Positions 54,854-63,265 of a DNA stretch of 64,000 nucleotides are shown here, in pieces. A program made the position numbers and the translations under genes. The stretch comes from Rhodococcus tukisamuensis NBRC 100609 (GTDB lineage Bacteria; Actinomycetota; Actinomycetes; Mycobacteriales; Mycobacteriaceae), in contig NZ_BCXG01000002.1 in NCBI RefSeq assembly GCF_001894985.1, forward strand, positions 310,001 to 374,000, given 5' to 3'. Under the pieces are notes generated by a model. It had not been told where the DNA came from. It did not search any database and was given only the letters and a program-made list of their open reading frames with translations. Each line of letters starts with the position of its first letter. Within the stretch, counting starts at the first letter, position 1.

Positions 54854-55525
54854 ATGACGGCAGGGCCCCAGGACCAGATCATCGACCGCCGGGAGATTGC
54901 CTCGGCGCTGCTGCGCGCACTCGACCTTCGCCACGAGATCCTCGACGCGATCGTCGACAGCGACGACCACGCGGCGGCGGTCAGCACTGTGGCCCAGCTG
55001 CTCGGCACCACCGAAACGAACGCGAATGTGGTGCTGGGCCTTCAGCTCGGGCGCCTGACCAAGCTCGAGCGAGACAAGATCCGGGACGAACTCTCGAACC
55101 TCGACGCGACCCTCAAATGGCTGCCCGAGCAGCGGCCGTTCAGCACCGGCGAGGGCGTGTCCCTGCGGCCGTTCAGCCAGAGCGACTCGGACGCCGAACT
55201 GTTCCGCCGTCGCTCCGCCGAGCAGCTCGGCGACGACGGCCAGCCGTGGCCCGCCGACCGGGTGGAAGCCGAGCGGCGCGCGGGCCTGCGCCGAGTCGAC
55301 GACGAGTCGGCCGCCTGGTTCGTCGCCGAGCGAAAGGCGGGCGACCACGCCGAGTGCGTCGGCCTGGTCTTCGGCGAACTCACCGGCAGCGAGGTCGAAC
55401 TCGCGGTGTGGGTCGCCCCCGACGCGCGCAAGCAGGGCGTCGGCACCGCGGCGATCAAGCAGTCCCGCTCCGAACTGGCCGCCTTCTTCCCGGGCAGCAT
55501 CGTCGTCGTCCGCACCCCCGCGTAG
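54854..55525 (+). CDS. GyrA coiled-coil-like segment fused to a GNAT acetyltransferase domain
   Basis: A 223-residue protein starting at ATG 54854 with AGGGAG upstream. Residues about 9-85 resemble the DNA gyrase A region near the end of its coiled coil: LLRALDLRHEILDAIVDSDD, then NANVVLGLQLGRLTKLERDKIRDEL, where gyrase A has QAQAILDMQLRRLAALER. Residues about 100-223 look like a GNAT domain, with an acetyl-CoA pocket in VAPDARKQGVGTAAI. It is not an active gyrase. The helical part may be a dimerisation or DNA-contact module. Function unknown. Confidence 0.78.
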   Translation: MTAGPQDQIIDRREIASALLRALDLRHEILDAIVDSDDHAAAVSTVAQLLGTTETNANVVLGLQLGRLTKLERDKIRDELSNLDATLKWLPEQRPFSTGEGVSLRPFSQSDSDAELFRRRSAEQLGDDGQPWPADRVEAERRAGLRRVDDESAAWFVAERKAGDHAECVGLVFGELTGSEVELAVWVAPDARKQGVGTAAIKQSRSELAAFFPGSIVVVRTPA

Positions 55526-55547
55526 GCGCCGCCACCCCGACAGACGC

Positions 55548-55593
55548 CGCTGGGCGCGTCCGGTATCCCATCGGGATCCGGACGCGCCCAGCG
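55548..55593. terminator. Bidirectional terminator between the GNAT fusion and the SDR pair
   Basis: A stem of about 21 bp with one bulged base (55548-55569 with 55573-55593) and a 3-base loop, between convergent genes. Confidence 0.8.
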
Positions 55594-55605
55594 TCGTTGT
55601 GCTGC

Positions 55606-56520
55606 CTACGCGCCGTAGACCGGCGTCGGCACCTCGGCCTTGGCCAGCAGGTCCGCGACGACGGGACCGATCTCCTTGGGGTCCCAGCGGTCGCCCTTGT
55701 CCTGGCTCGGGCCGTGCCGCCAGCCCTCGGCGACGGTGATCTTGCCGCCCTCGACCTCGAACACCCGGCCGGTGACGTCCTTCGACTCGGCGCTCGCGAG
55801 CCAGACCACCAGCGGGGAGATGTTCTCCGGCGCCATCGCGTCGAAGCCCTCCTCCGGTGCCGCCATCGCCTCGGCCATCGCGCCGCCGGCGCCGACGGTC
55901 ATCCGGGTGCGGGCGGCGGGAGCGATCGCGTTGACCGAGACGCCGTAGTTCTTCAGCTCGGCCGCGGCCTGGATGGTCATCTCCGCGATGCCGGCCTTGG
56001 CCGCCGCGTAGTTGCCCTGGCCGATGGAGCCCTGCAGGCCCGCACCCGAACTGGTGTTGATGATCCGGGCGTCCACCGGACGGCCGGCCTTGGACTCCGC
56101 ACGCCAGTAGGCGGCGGCGTGGCGCAGCGGGGCGAAGTGGCCCTTGAGGTGCACCCGGGTCACCGAGTCCCACTCCTGCTCGCTCATCCCGACCAGCATG
56201 CGGTCGCGCAGGAAGCCGGCGTTGTTGACCAGCACGTCGAGCCCACCGAAGGTGTCGATGGCCGTCCTGACGAGGTTCTCCGCGCCCGCCCAGTCCGCGA
56301 CGTCGTCACCGTTGACGACGGCCTGGCCGCCGGCCGCGATGATCTCCGCGACGACCTGCTCCGCCGGGCTCTCGCCCGTCGCCGAGCCGTCCGCGCCCGC
56401 GCCGATGTCGTTGACGACGACCTTCGCGCCCTCGGCCGCGAAGGCCAGCGCGTGCGCCCGGCCGATGCCCCGGCCCGCACCCGTCACGATGACGACGCGA
56501 CCGTCCACCAATCCACTCAC
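55606..56520 (-). CDS. Short-chain dehydrogenase (Rv3548c-like)
   Basis: A 304-residue SDR close in layout to Hsd4A. NAD(P) site VTGAGRGIGRAHALAFAAEG, NNAGFLRDRML, catalytic Ser in NTSSGAG and Tyr/Lys in NYAAAKAGI, plus a C-terminal extension to RWDPKEIGPVV. GTG 56520 overlaps the stop of the upstream SDR as GTGA. It belongs to the KstR2-type module on context. The likely substrate is a hydroxyacyl-CoA from ring C/D degradation; which one is unknown. Confidence 0.9.
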   Translation of the reverse strand: MSGLVDGRVVIVTGAGRGIGRAHALAFAAEGAKVVVNDIGAGADGSATGESPAEQVVAEIIAAGGQAVVNGDDVADWAGAENLVRTAIDTFGGLDVLVNNAGFLRDRMLVGMSEQEWDSVTRVHLKGHFAPLRHAAAYWRAESKAGRPVDARIINTSSGAGLQGSIGQGNYAAAKAGIAEMTIQAAAELKNYGVSVNAIAPAARTRMTVGAGGAMAEAMAAPEEGFDAMAPENISPLVVWLASAESKDVTGRVFEVEGGKITVAEGWRHGPSQDKGDRWDPKEIGPVVADLLAKAEVPTPVYGA

Positions 56521-57293
56521 TTGTTCTCCTCTGTGTCTGCCGCCGCCAGGAAGGCGGGGCGCTCGCCGCCGCCGTGGACGGTCAGTGTCGAACCGCTGAC
56601 GTAGGACGCCAACGGTGATGCCAGGAATGTCGCACAGTTTCCGATGTCCTCGGGTCGCGCCATCCGACCCAGCGGGACTGTCGCACCGACCGCGGCGAGG
56701 CCGTCGGGCCCGCCGTAGTGCAGGTGAGACTGCTCGGTCTCGACCAGTCCGACGACCACCGAGTTGACCCGCACCCGCGGCGCCCACTCCACCGCCAGGC
56801 TCGTGGACAGGCTGTCGATCCCGGCCTTCGCGGCGCCGTAGGCCGCGGTGCCGGGCGAGGGCCGGGCGCCGCTGACGCTGGAGATGTTGACGATCGACCC
56901 GCCCGTCTCCTGTCGCTGCATGACGGCGTTCGCAGTCTGTGCGACGAGCAACGGCGAGAGCAGGTTCAGCTCCACGATCTTCGAGTGGAAGCGCGGGCTG
57001 GCATCGGCTGCCAGCGCGAAGGGCGCACCGCCCGCGTTGTTGACGACGGTGTCCAGGCGCCCGTGGGTGGCGACGATCGAGTCGATCATCGCCTGCACCT
57101 GTTCGGGGTCTCGGACGTCGCAGGCGATGAACTCCGCCGCCCGTCCGTCCACCTCGACCGGCTCGTCGCCGGGCCGTCGCGCGCAGGTCACCACGGTCGC
57201 GCCCGCCCCGAGGAAGGCGCGGCTGATGCCGGCACCGACCCCTCGCACACCGCCGGTGACCAGCACCACGTTGCCGTCCAGACCTAGATCCAC
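56517..57293 (-). CDS. Short-chain dehydrogenase (Rv3549c-like)
   Basis: A 258-residue classical SDR. NAD(P) site VTGGVRGVGAGISRAFLG, NNAGG, NISSVSGARPSPGTAAYGAAKAGI with the catalytic Ser, Tyr and Lys, and GSTLTVHGGGERP at the end. It is the first gene of the minus-strand pair, divergent from echA20 with a KstR2-type site in between. ATG 57293 has a GGAGG-like AGGTACAGG stretch upstream. It probably acts in HIP (ring C/D propionate) degradation. Confidence 0.9.
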   Translation of the reverse strand: MDLGLDGNVVLVTGGVRGVGAGISRAFLGAGATVVTCARRPGDEPVEVDGRAAEFIACDVRDPEQVQAMIDSIVATHGRLDTVVNNAGGAPFALAADASPRFHSKIVELNLLSPLLVAQTANAVMQRQETGGSIVNISSVSGARPSPGTAAYGAAKAGIDSLSTSLAVEWAPRVRVNSVVVGLVETEQSHLHYGGPDGLAAVGATVPLGRMARPEDIGNCATFLASPLASYVSGSTLTVHGGGERPAFLAAADTEENK

Positions 57294-57389
57294 CTGTACC
57301 TCCGCTGTCAGGGATTTCCTGCGGGCCGGGGGTGCATCCGTCCCCTCGGGACGAACTCCGGCCCGACCCGCAGGTGTGCTAACTTACCA

Positions 57390-57403
57390 AGCAATCGCTT
57401 GGT
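57390..57403. promoter_or_regulatory. KstR2-type operator upstream of echA20
   Basis: AGCAATCGCTTGGT fits AnCAAGnnCTTGnT with one mismatch. It is part of a longer palindrome CCAAGCAATCGCTTGG at 57387-57402. It lies 25 bp before echA20 and about 97 bp before the divergent SDR. Confidence 0.65.
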
Positions 57404-57428
57404 TTGGCGACCTACCTAAGGAATCACG

Positions 57429-58214
57429 ATGGGAATCACTTCCAAATCCGACGGGTCCGGCATCACCACGGTCACCGTCGACTACCCGCCTGTGAACGCA
57501 ATCCCCTCGAAGGGATGGTTCGAGCTGGCCGACGCAATCCGCGAAGCCGGCCAGGACATGGACACCCACGTGGTGATCCTTCGAGCCGAGGGCCGCGGCT
57601 TCAACGCCGGCGTCGACATCAAGGAGATGCAGGCCACCGAGGGCCACGGCGCCCTGATCGACGCCAACCGCGGCTGCGCGGCCGCCTTCTCCGCGGTCTA
57701 CGACTGCGAGGTTCCCGTCGTGGTGGCGGTCAACGGTTTCTGCGTCGGCGGCGGCGTCGGCCTGGTCGGCAACGCGGACGTCATCGTCGCGTCCGACGAT
57801 GCGATCTTCGGCCTGCCCGAGGTCGACCGCGGCGCACTCGGTGCGGCCACGCACCTCGCCCGCCTGGTCCCCCAGCACATGATGCGCACGCTGTACTACA
57901 CGGCCAAGAACGTCGACGCCCAGACCCTCAAGCACTTCGGGTCCGTCTACGACGTCGTCCCGCGCGAAGAGCTCGACGCCTGTGCACTGAAGATCGCCGG
58001 CGAGATCGCCGCCAAGGACACCCGGGTGATCCGGCGTGCCAAGGAAGCCATCAACCGCATCGACGTGATGGACGTGCACACCAGCTACCGGATCGAGCAG
58101 GGCTTCACGTTCGAGCTGAACCTCGCGGGCGTGGCCGACGAGCACCGCGACGAGTTCGTGGCCACCGGCAAGCCGAAGTCGAACACCCCCGCACCCAAGG
58201 AAGAGGGCAAGTAA
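57429..58214 (+). CDS. echA20: Enoyl-CoA hydratase-family D-ring hydrolase EchA20
   Basis: A 261-residue crotonase-fold protein. Oxyanion segments are ILRAEGRGFNAGVDIKEM and NGFCVGGGVGLVGNADVIVAS, then EVDRGALGAATHLARL. EchA20 (Rv3550) opens the last steroid ring of the HIP-CoA pathway, giving the substrate of IpdAB (from memory). ATG 57429 follows AAGGAA. It is the first gene of a coupled echA20-ipdA-ipdB-ipdC operon. Confidence 0.94.
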   Translation: MGITSKSDGSGITTVTVDYPPVNAIPSKGWFELADAIREAGQDMDTHVVILRAEGRGFNAGVDIKEMQATEGHGALIDANRGCAAAFSAVYDCEVPVVVAVNGFCVGGGVGLVGNADVIVASDDAIFGLPEVDRGALGAATHLARLVPQHMMRTLYYTAKNVDAQTLKHFGSVYDVVPREELDACALKIAGEIAAKDTRVIRRAKEAINRIDVMDVHTSYRIEQGFTFELNLAGVADEHRDEFVATGKPKSNTPAPKEEGK

Positions 58215-59104
58215 TGGCTGAGAAGCGCGACAAGCGCCGCTCACTGGACGAGGCCGTCGCCGGCATCCAGAGCGGAATGACCATCGGTATCGGCGGCTGG
58301 GGCTCACGGCGCAAGCCGATGGCGCTGGTCCGCGCGCTCCTGCGCACCGACGTGAAGGACCTGACCGTCGTCGGGTACCTCGGCCCGGACCTCGGCCTGC
58401 TGATCTCCGCCGGCAAGGTCAAGCGCGCCTACTACGGCTTCGTGTCCCTGGACTCCGCGCCGTTCTACGACCCCTGGTTCGCCCAGGCCCGCGTCGCCGG
58501 GACCATCGAGTCCCGCGAGATGGACGAGGGCATGGTCAAGGCCGGCCTGCAGGCCGCCGCCGCGCGCCTGCCGTTCCAGCCGATTCGCGCCGGCCTCGGC
58601 TCGGACGTCCAGACCGTCTGGGGCGACGAGCTCAAGACCGTCGACTCCCCGTACCCGTACGCCGACGGCCGCGTCGAGACCCTGCTGGCGATGCCCGCAC
58701 TGAACCTCGACGCCGCCCTGGTGCACCTGGACCTGGCCGACGACCGCGGCAACGCCGCCTACACCGGCGTGGACCCGTACTTCGACGACCTGTTCTGCCT
58801 CGCGGCCGAGCAGCGCATCCTCAGCGCGGAGAAGATCGTCTCCACCGAGGAGCTCGTCAAGTCGGTCCCGCAGCAGGCGCTGCTCCTGAACCGCGCCATG
58901 GTCGACAGCGTGAGCGAGGCCCCGAACGGCGCGCACTTCACCTTCGCGGGCGGGTACAAGCGCGACGAGAAGTTCCAGCGCCACTACGCCGAGTCCGCCA
59001 AGACCCCCGAGTCGTGGCAGGCCTTCGCCGAGACCTACCTTTCCGGCAGCGAAGCCGACTACCAGGCCGCCGTGCGCAAGTTCGCAGAGGAGCAGAAGTC
59101 ATGA
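58214..59104 (+). CDS. ipdA: Steroid ring C hydrolase subunit alpha
   Basis: A 296-residue CoA-transferase-fold protein beginning MAEKRDKRRSLDEAVAGIQSGM with IGIGGWGSRRKPMALVRALL. ATG 58214 overlaps the echA20 stop by one base. IpdA pairs with IpdB (Rv3551-Rv3552) to hydrolyse ring C of COCHEA-CoA, although the fold is that of a class I CoA transferase. Frames upstream of this start are a shadow of echA20. Confidence 0.95.
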   Translation: MAEKRDKRRSLDEAVAGIQSGMTIGIGGWGSRRKPMALVRALLRTDVKDLTVVGYLGPDLGLLISAGKVKRAYYGFVSLDSAPFYDPWFAQARVAGTIESREMDEGMVKAGLQAAAARLPFQPIRAGLGSDVQTVWGDELKTVDSPYPYADGRVETLLAMPALNLDAALVHLDLADDRGNAAYTGVDPYFDDLFCLAAEQRILSAEKIVSTEELVKSVPQQALLLNRAMVDSVSEAPNGAHFTFAGGYKRDEKFQRHYAESAKTPESWQAFAETYLSGSEADYQAAVRKFAEEQKS

Positions 59105-59850
59105 CCGAGGTAACCCGCGCGGAGTACTGCGCCATCGCCTGCGCCGACATGTTCGCCGATTCCGGCGAGATCTTCGCCTCCCCGATGGCGACGCTGCCGC
59201 TGATCGGCGCCCGCCTGGCGAAGCTCACCACCGAGCCGGACCTGCTCATCACCGACGGCGAGGCCCTGATCCTGGCCGATGCCCCGGCGATCGGCGCCAC
59301 CGCGCCCGTCGAGGGCTACATCCCGTTCTCGAAGGTGTTCGACGTGGTCGCGTCCGGCCGACGTCACGTGGTGATGGGTGCCAACCAGCTCGACAAGCAC
59401 GGCAACCAGAACCTCTCCGCGTTCGGCCCGCTGGACAAGCCGACCCGCCAGATGTTCGGCCTGCGCGGCGCGCCCGGCAACTCCATCAACCACGCCACCA
59501 GCTACTGGGTGGGCAAACACTCCACCCGCGTGTTCACCGAGAAGGTCGACGTAGTGTGCGGCGTCGGCTACGACAAGGCGGACCCGGAGAACCCGGCGTT
59601 CCGCTTCCTGAAGAACTACCAGGTGGTCACGAACCTGGGCGTGTTCGACTACGCGGGTCCCGGCCAGACGATGCGCGCCGTGAGCCTGCACCCCGGCGTC
59701 ACCGCCGAGGACGTCAAGGCCAACACCTCGTTCGAGGTCGCGGGCCTGGCCGAGGCCGGCGTCACCCGGGAACCCACCGAGGAGGAGCTGCGCCTGATCC
59801 GCGAGGTCCTCGACCCGCGCAGCCTGCGTGACCGCGAGGTCTCGCTGTGA
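59101..59850 (+). CDS. ipdB: Steroid ring C hydrolase subunit beta
   Basis: A 249-residue CoA-transferase-fold subunit: MTEVTRAEYCAIACADMFAD, GATAPVEGYIPFSKVFD, HVVMGANQLDKHGNQNLSAFG. ATG 59101 overlaps the ipdA stop by four bases, fitting equal synthesis of the two subunits. It forms the IpdAB ring-opening hydrolase. Confidence 0.95.
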   Translation: MTEVTRAEYCAIACADMFADSGEIFASPMATLPLIGARLAKLTTEPDLLITDGEALILADAPAIGATAPVEGYIPFSKVFDVVASGRRHVVMGANQLDKHGNQNLSAFGPLDKPTRQMFGLRGAPGNSINHATSYWVGKHSTRVFTEKVDVVCGVGYDKADPENPAFRFLKNYQVVTNLGVFDYAGPGQTMRAVSLHPGVTAEDVKANTSFEVAGLAEAGVTREPTEEELRLIREVLDPRSLRDREVSL

Positions 59851-60911
59851 CCGGCGTGCTGAAGACGCCGCTGACCGAACTGGTCGGCATCGAGCACCCG
59901 ATCGTGCAGACGGGCATGGGCTGGGTCTCCGGCCCGCGCCTGACCGCGGCCACCTGCAACGCCGGCGGTCTCGGCATCCTCGCCTCGGCGACGATGACGT
60001 ACGAGGAGCTCGAGGTTGCGGTCAAGAAGACCAAGCAGCTCACGACCAAGCCGTTCGGCGTCAACATGCGCGCCGACGCGTCGGATGCCGGCCAGCGGTG
60101 CGACCTGCTGATCCGCGAGGGCGTCAAGGTTGCCTCGTTCGCGCTGGCGCCGAAGAAGGACCTGATCGCCAAGCTCAAGGACAACGGCGTCATCGTCGTC
60201 CCGTCGATCGGCGCCGCCAAGCACGCCGTCAAGGTCGCCTCCTGGGGCGCCGACGCGGTAGTCGTGCAGGGCGGCGAGGGCGGTGGCCACACCGGCGGCG
60301 TCGCCACGACGCTGCTGCTGCCGTCCGTGCTCGACGCGGTCGACATTCCGGTGATCGCCGGTGGCGGCTTCTTCGACGGCCGCGGCCTGGCCGCGGCGCT
60401 GTCCTACGGCGCGGCCGGCATCGCGATGGGCACCCGCTTCCTGCTCACCAGCGACTCCGCGGTGCCGGACTCGGTCAAGCAGGAGTACCTCAAGCGCGAC
60501 CTGCAGGGCACCACCGTGTCCGTGAAGGTCGACGGCATGCCGCACCGGGTGCTCAACACCGACCTGGTGAACAGCCTGGAGAAGTCCAGCTACGTCCGGG
60601 GGCTCGTCGCCGCGGCCAAGAACGCACCGAAGGTCCGGAAGATGACCGGCAACTCCTGGCCGACCCTCCTCAAGGAGGGACTGGCGATGCGCAAGACCAC
60701 AGACAAGACGTGGCTGCAGATCGTCATGAACGCCAACACCCCGATGCTGCTCAAGGCCGGTCTGGTCGAGGGCGACACCGCTGCGGGCGTGCTGGCGTCC
60801 GGCCAGGTGGTCGGCATGATCGACGACCTGCCCAGCTGCCAGGAACTGATCGACCGGATCGTGACCGATGCCGTGGCACGGATCGACGCGATCGGCGCCC
60901 TGCGCGTCTGA
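59847..60911 (+). CDS. ipdC: NPD-family flavin oxidoreductase IpdC
   Basis: A 354-residue FMN-dependent NPD-family enzyme: VGIEHPIVQTGMGWVSGP, VVVQGGEGGGHTGGVAT, VIAGGGFFDGRGLAAALSYGAAGIAMGTRF. IpdC (Rv3553) acts on 5-hydroxy-HIC-CoA during C/D-ring degradation. GTG 59847 overlaps ipdB by four bases (GTGA). It is the last gene of the operon; the ferredoxin fdxB that follows in M. tuberculosis is absent. Confidence 0.94.
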   Translation: MTGVLKTPLTELVGIEHPIVQTGMGWVSGPRLTAATCNAGGLGILASATMTYEELEVAVKKTKQLTTKPFGVNMRADASDAGQRCDLLIREGVKVASFALAPKKDLIAKLKDNGVIVVPSIGAAKHAVKVASWGADAVVVQGGEGGGHTGGVATTLLLPSVLDAVDIPVIAGGGFFDGRGLAAALSYGAAGIAMGTRFLLTSDSAVPDSVKQEYLKRDLQGTTVSVKVDGMPHRVLNTDLVNSLEKSSYVRGLVAAAKNAPKVRKMTGNSWPTLLKEGLAMRKTTDKTWLQIVMNANTPMLLKAGLVEGDTAAGVLASGQVVGMIDDLPSCQELIDRIVTDAVARIDAIGALRV

Positions 60912-60934
60912 CGCGCCGCCGGTCCCCTCGCCGA

Positions 60935-60972
60935 AGGGCGCCGTCACCCGTTCACGCGGGTGCCGGCGCCCT
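60935..60972. terminator. Terminator between ipdC and the DUF2277 gene
   Basis: A 16-bp stem with one mismatch (60935-60950 with 60957-60972) and a 6-base loop, followed by TTCG, between convergent genes. Confidence 0.7.
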
Positions 60973-61000
60973 TTCGTCGTCGGGGCGCAACCGCGGGGCG

Positions 61001-61273
61001 TCAGCCCTGCCGGGCCTCGATCCGGGCCCGGACCTCGGGGCGCCGCAGCGGCGGGACCGTCGCCGGCGGCTGCCTACGGGCCGGCAGGACCCCGAGCAGT
61101 CGCGTGGTGGTCGCGGTGACCTCCGCGACGGCCCGCTCGAACGGGTCCCGGGTGGTGTCGGTGAGCTTCTGGATCCCGCTCACCTTCCGGACGTACTGCC
61201 GTGCTGCCGCCTCGATCTCCTCCGCGGTGGCGGCCGGTTCGAGCCCGCGGAGTTCGGTGATGTTTCGGCACAT
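61001..61273 (-). CDS. DUF2277 family small protein
   Basis: A 90-residue protein starting MCRNITELRGLEPAATAEEI, with AARQYVRKVSGIQK and a helical continuation RAVAEVTATTTRLLGVLP. This pattern is the DUF2277 family, whose function is unknown to me. It lies in the position where M. tuberculosis has Rv3555c, but I see no resemblance I can vouch for. It is divergent from a TetR regulator. Confidence 0.82.
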   Translation of the reverse strand: MCRNITELRGLEPAATAEEIEAAARQYVRKVSGIQKLTDTTRDPFERAVAEVTATTTRLLGVLPARRQPPATVPPLRRPEVRARIEARQG

Positions 61274-61398
61274 GCCCCGACGATAGTCCCGGGCTCGGCC
61301 TCCGTACCGGTCCCCACGGAGCCGATTCGTCGGTCCCTCGCCGGGTACCCGCACGCGTTGTCCAATGGGGCGCAACGACTCCGGTAGTCTCCGCCCTT

Positions 61399-62007
61399 GT
61401 GAAGCTTTCGTCAGATCGTCCCGCTGAATCGAGCGGCCCGGGCCGGCCACGCGACCCGCAGGTGGACCTCGCGGTTCTGCAGGCAACCGTCGATCTGTTG
61501 GTCGAGTCCGGCTACCAGAAGACCACGATCCAGGCCATTGCACGGCGCGCGCAGGTGAGCGCGCCCGCGATCTACCGCCGCTGGGCGACGCGCGAGATGA
61601 TCATCGAGGACGCCATCTTCCAGCTGCAGACCGGCGACGTGCCGCCTGCCACCGAGGATCTGCACGCCGACCTGCTCGCCTGGACCCGGCAGTTCCTGGA
61701 CCGCACCGCCGATCCGGCCGCCCGGTCGGCCATCCCCGGACTGCTCTCGGCCTACCACCACCACGACGGCGTCCACGAGCGTCTGGTGCAGCGCGCCGAA
61801 CTGCCCATCCGCACCGCTCTCGTCGCGCGGGTGCTCAAGGAAGTGCCGAACCCGGGCCCCGAGGCCGCCGCCACCGCCGAGACCGTCTTCGACCTGCTGG
61901 TCTCCGCCACCATGATCCGCGGCGTCTCCCGCGGCTACGAGGACGCCGACGAGTGGTGCCGGCGGATCGCGGACGCGCTGTACGCGCTCATCCGCACGCT
62001 GTCCTGA
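61399..62007 (+). CDS. TetR-family regulator of unknown target
   Basis: A 202-residue TetR protein. The helix-turn-helix is TTIQAIARRAQVSAPAIYRRW after GRPRDPQVDLAVLQATVDLL. The C-terminal part contains the TetR_C-type region of regulators with RAELPIRTALVARVL and WCRRIADALYALI. The start is GTG 61399. It is divergent from DUF2277 over a 125-bp gap in which I found no clear operator. It is distinct from KstR and KstR2 and may control its own neighbourhood. Confidence 0.88.
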   Translation: MKLSSDRPAESSGPGRPRDPQVDLAVLQATVDLLVESGYQKTTIQAIARRAQVSAPAIYRRWATREMIIEDAIFQLQTGDVPPATEDLHADLLAWTRQFLDRTADPAARSAIPGLLSAYHHHDGVHERLVQRAELPIRTALVARVLKEVPNPGPEAAATAETVFDLLVSATMIRGVSRGYEDADEWCRRIADALYALIRTLS

Positions 62008-62089
62008 CCCACCCGCATACGACTGCAGGGCACCCGCTTCGGCCTGAGCCGAACGCGGATGCCCTGCGGTGCAGCGGCGGGTGGGTCAG
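62004..62089. terminator. Nested bidirectional hairpin carrying both stop codons
   Basis: An inner stem (62025-62043 with 62048-62067, one mismatch and one bulge) is enclosed by a perfect 12-bp outer stem (62004-62015 with 62078-62089). The outer arms include the stop codons of the TetR gene and of fadA6. Confidence 0.7.
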
Positions 62090-63237
62090 CCCAGGCGCTC
62101 GATGATGGTGACGTTGGCCGTGCCGCCACCCTCGCAGATGGTCAGCAGGCCGTAGCGGCCGCCGGTGCGCTCGAGCTCGTTGAGCAGGGTGGCCATCAGC
62201 TTGGTGCCGGTGGCGCCGAGCGGGTGGCCGAGCGCGATCGCGCCGCCGTTGACGTTGACCTTGGCCGGGTCTGCGCCGATCTCCTTGATCCAGGCGAGCA
62301 CGACGGGCGCGAAGGCCTCGTTGATCTCGATCAGGTCGATGTCGTCGATGGTGAGGCCGGTCTTGGCCAGCGCGTGCTGGGTGGCCGGGATCGGCGCACT
62401 GAGCATGAAGATCGGGTCGTCGCCGCGGGCGCTCATGTGGTGGATCCGCGCGCGGGGCTTGAGGTTGTGCTTGGCGACGGCCTCCTCGGAGGCGAGCAGC
62501 AGCGCGCTGGCGCCGTCGGAGATCTGGCTGGCGACGGCCGCGGTGAGGCGTCCGCCCTCGACCAGCACGTTCAGGCCGGCCATCTTCTCGAGGCTGGTCT
62601 CACGCGGGCCCTCGTCGGTGGTGAACTCACCGACCGGGACGATCTCGTTCTCGAAGCGGCCCTCGGCGATGGCCGCCTTGGCGCGCTCGTGGCTCTGCAG
62701 AGCCCACTTCTCGAGCTCCTCGCGGCTGACGTCCCACTTGTCGGCAATCATCTCGGCGCCGCGGAACTGCGACACCTCCTCGTTGCCGTAGCGCTCGGTC
62801 CAGCCCTTCGACTCGGCCGTGGGAGTGGTGAAGCCGTACTGCTGGCCGACGATCATCGCGGCGGAGATCGGGATCTGGCTCATGTTCTGCACGCCGCCGG
62901 CGATGATGAGGTCGGCGCTGCCGGCCAGGATCGCCTGCGCACCGAACTGGATGGCCTGCTGGCTCGAGCCGCACTGGCGGTCGACGGTGACACCGGGCAC
63001 GTGCTGCGGCAGGCCCGCGGCCAGCCACGACATGCGCGCGATGTTGCCGGCCTGGCCACCGATCGCGTCGACGCAGCCGAAGATGACGTCGTCGACGTCC
63101 GACGGGTCGATGCCGGTGCGCTCGACGACGGCCTTGATGACGTGCGCGCCCAGGTCGATCGGGTGAACGGGAGCCAGGCTGCCGTTCTTCTTGCCGATCG
63201 GGGTACGGATGGCGTCGACGATGTATGCCTCGGGCAT
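62086..63237 (-). CDS. fadA6: Steroid ring-degradation thiolase
   Basis: A 383-residue thiolase. Nucleophile Cys89 (VDRQCGSSQQA), His in GGAIALGHPLGATGTK, and second Cys in TICEGGGTANV. FadA6 (Rv3556c) performs the last beta-oxidation-like cleavage of the steroid C-ring product. It follows kstR2 after 28 bases on the same strand, so both are probably controlled together by KstR2. Confidence 0.94.
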   Translation of the reverse strand: MPEAYIVDAIRTPIGKKNGSLAPVHPIDLGAHVIKAVVERTGIDPSDVDDVIFGCVDAIGGQAGNIARMSWLAAGLPQHVPGVTVDRQCGSSQQAIQFGAQAILAGSADLIIAGGVQNMSQIPISAAMIVGQQYGFTTPTAESKGWTERYGNEEVSQFRGAEMIADKWDVSREELEKWALQSHERAKAAIAEGRFENEIVPVGEFTTDEGPRETSLEKMAGLNVLVEGGRLTAAVASQISDGASALLLASEEAVAKHNLKPRARIHHMSARGDDPIFMLSAPIPATQHALAKTGLTIDDIDLIEINEAFAPVVLAWIKEIGADPAKVNVNGGAIALGHPLGATGTKLMATLLNELERTGGRYGLLTICEGGGTANVTIIERLG

Positions 63238-63265
63238 GGGAAACTCCTACGGTTCGGGTCGAGAG

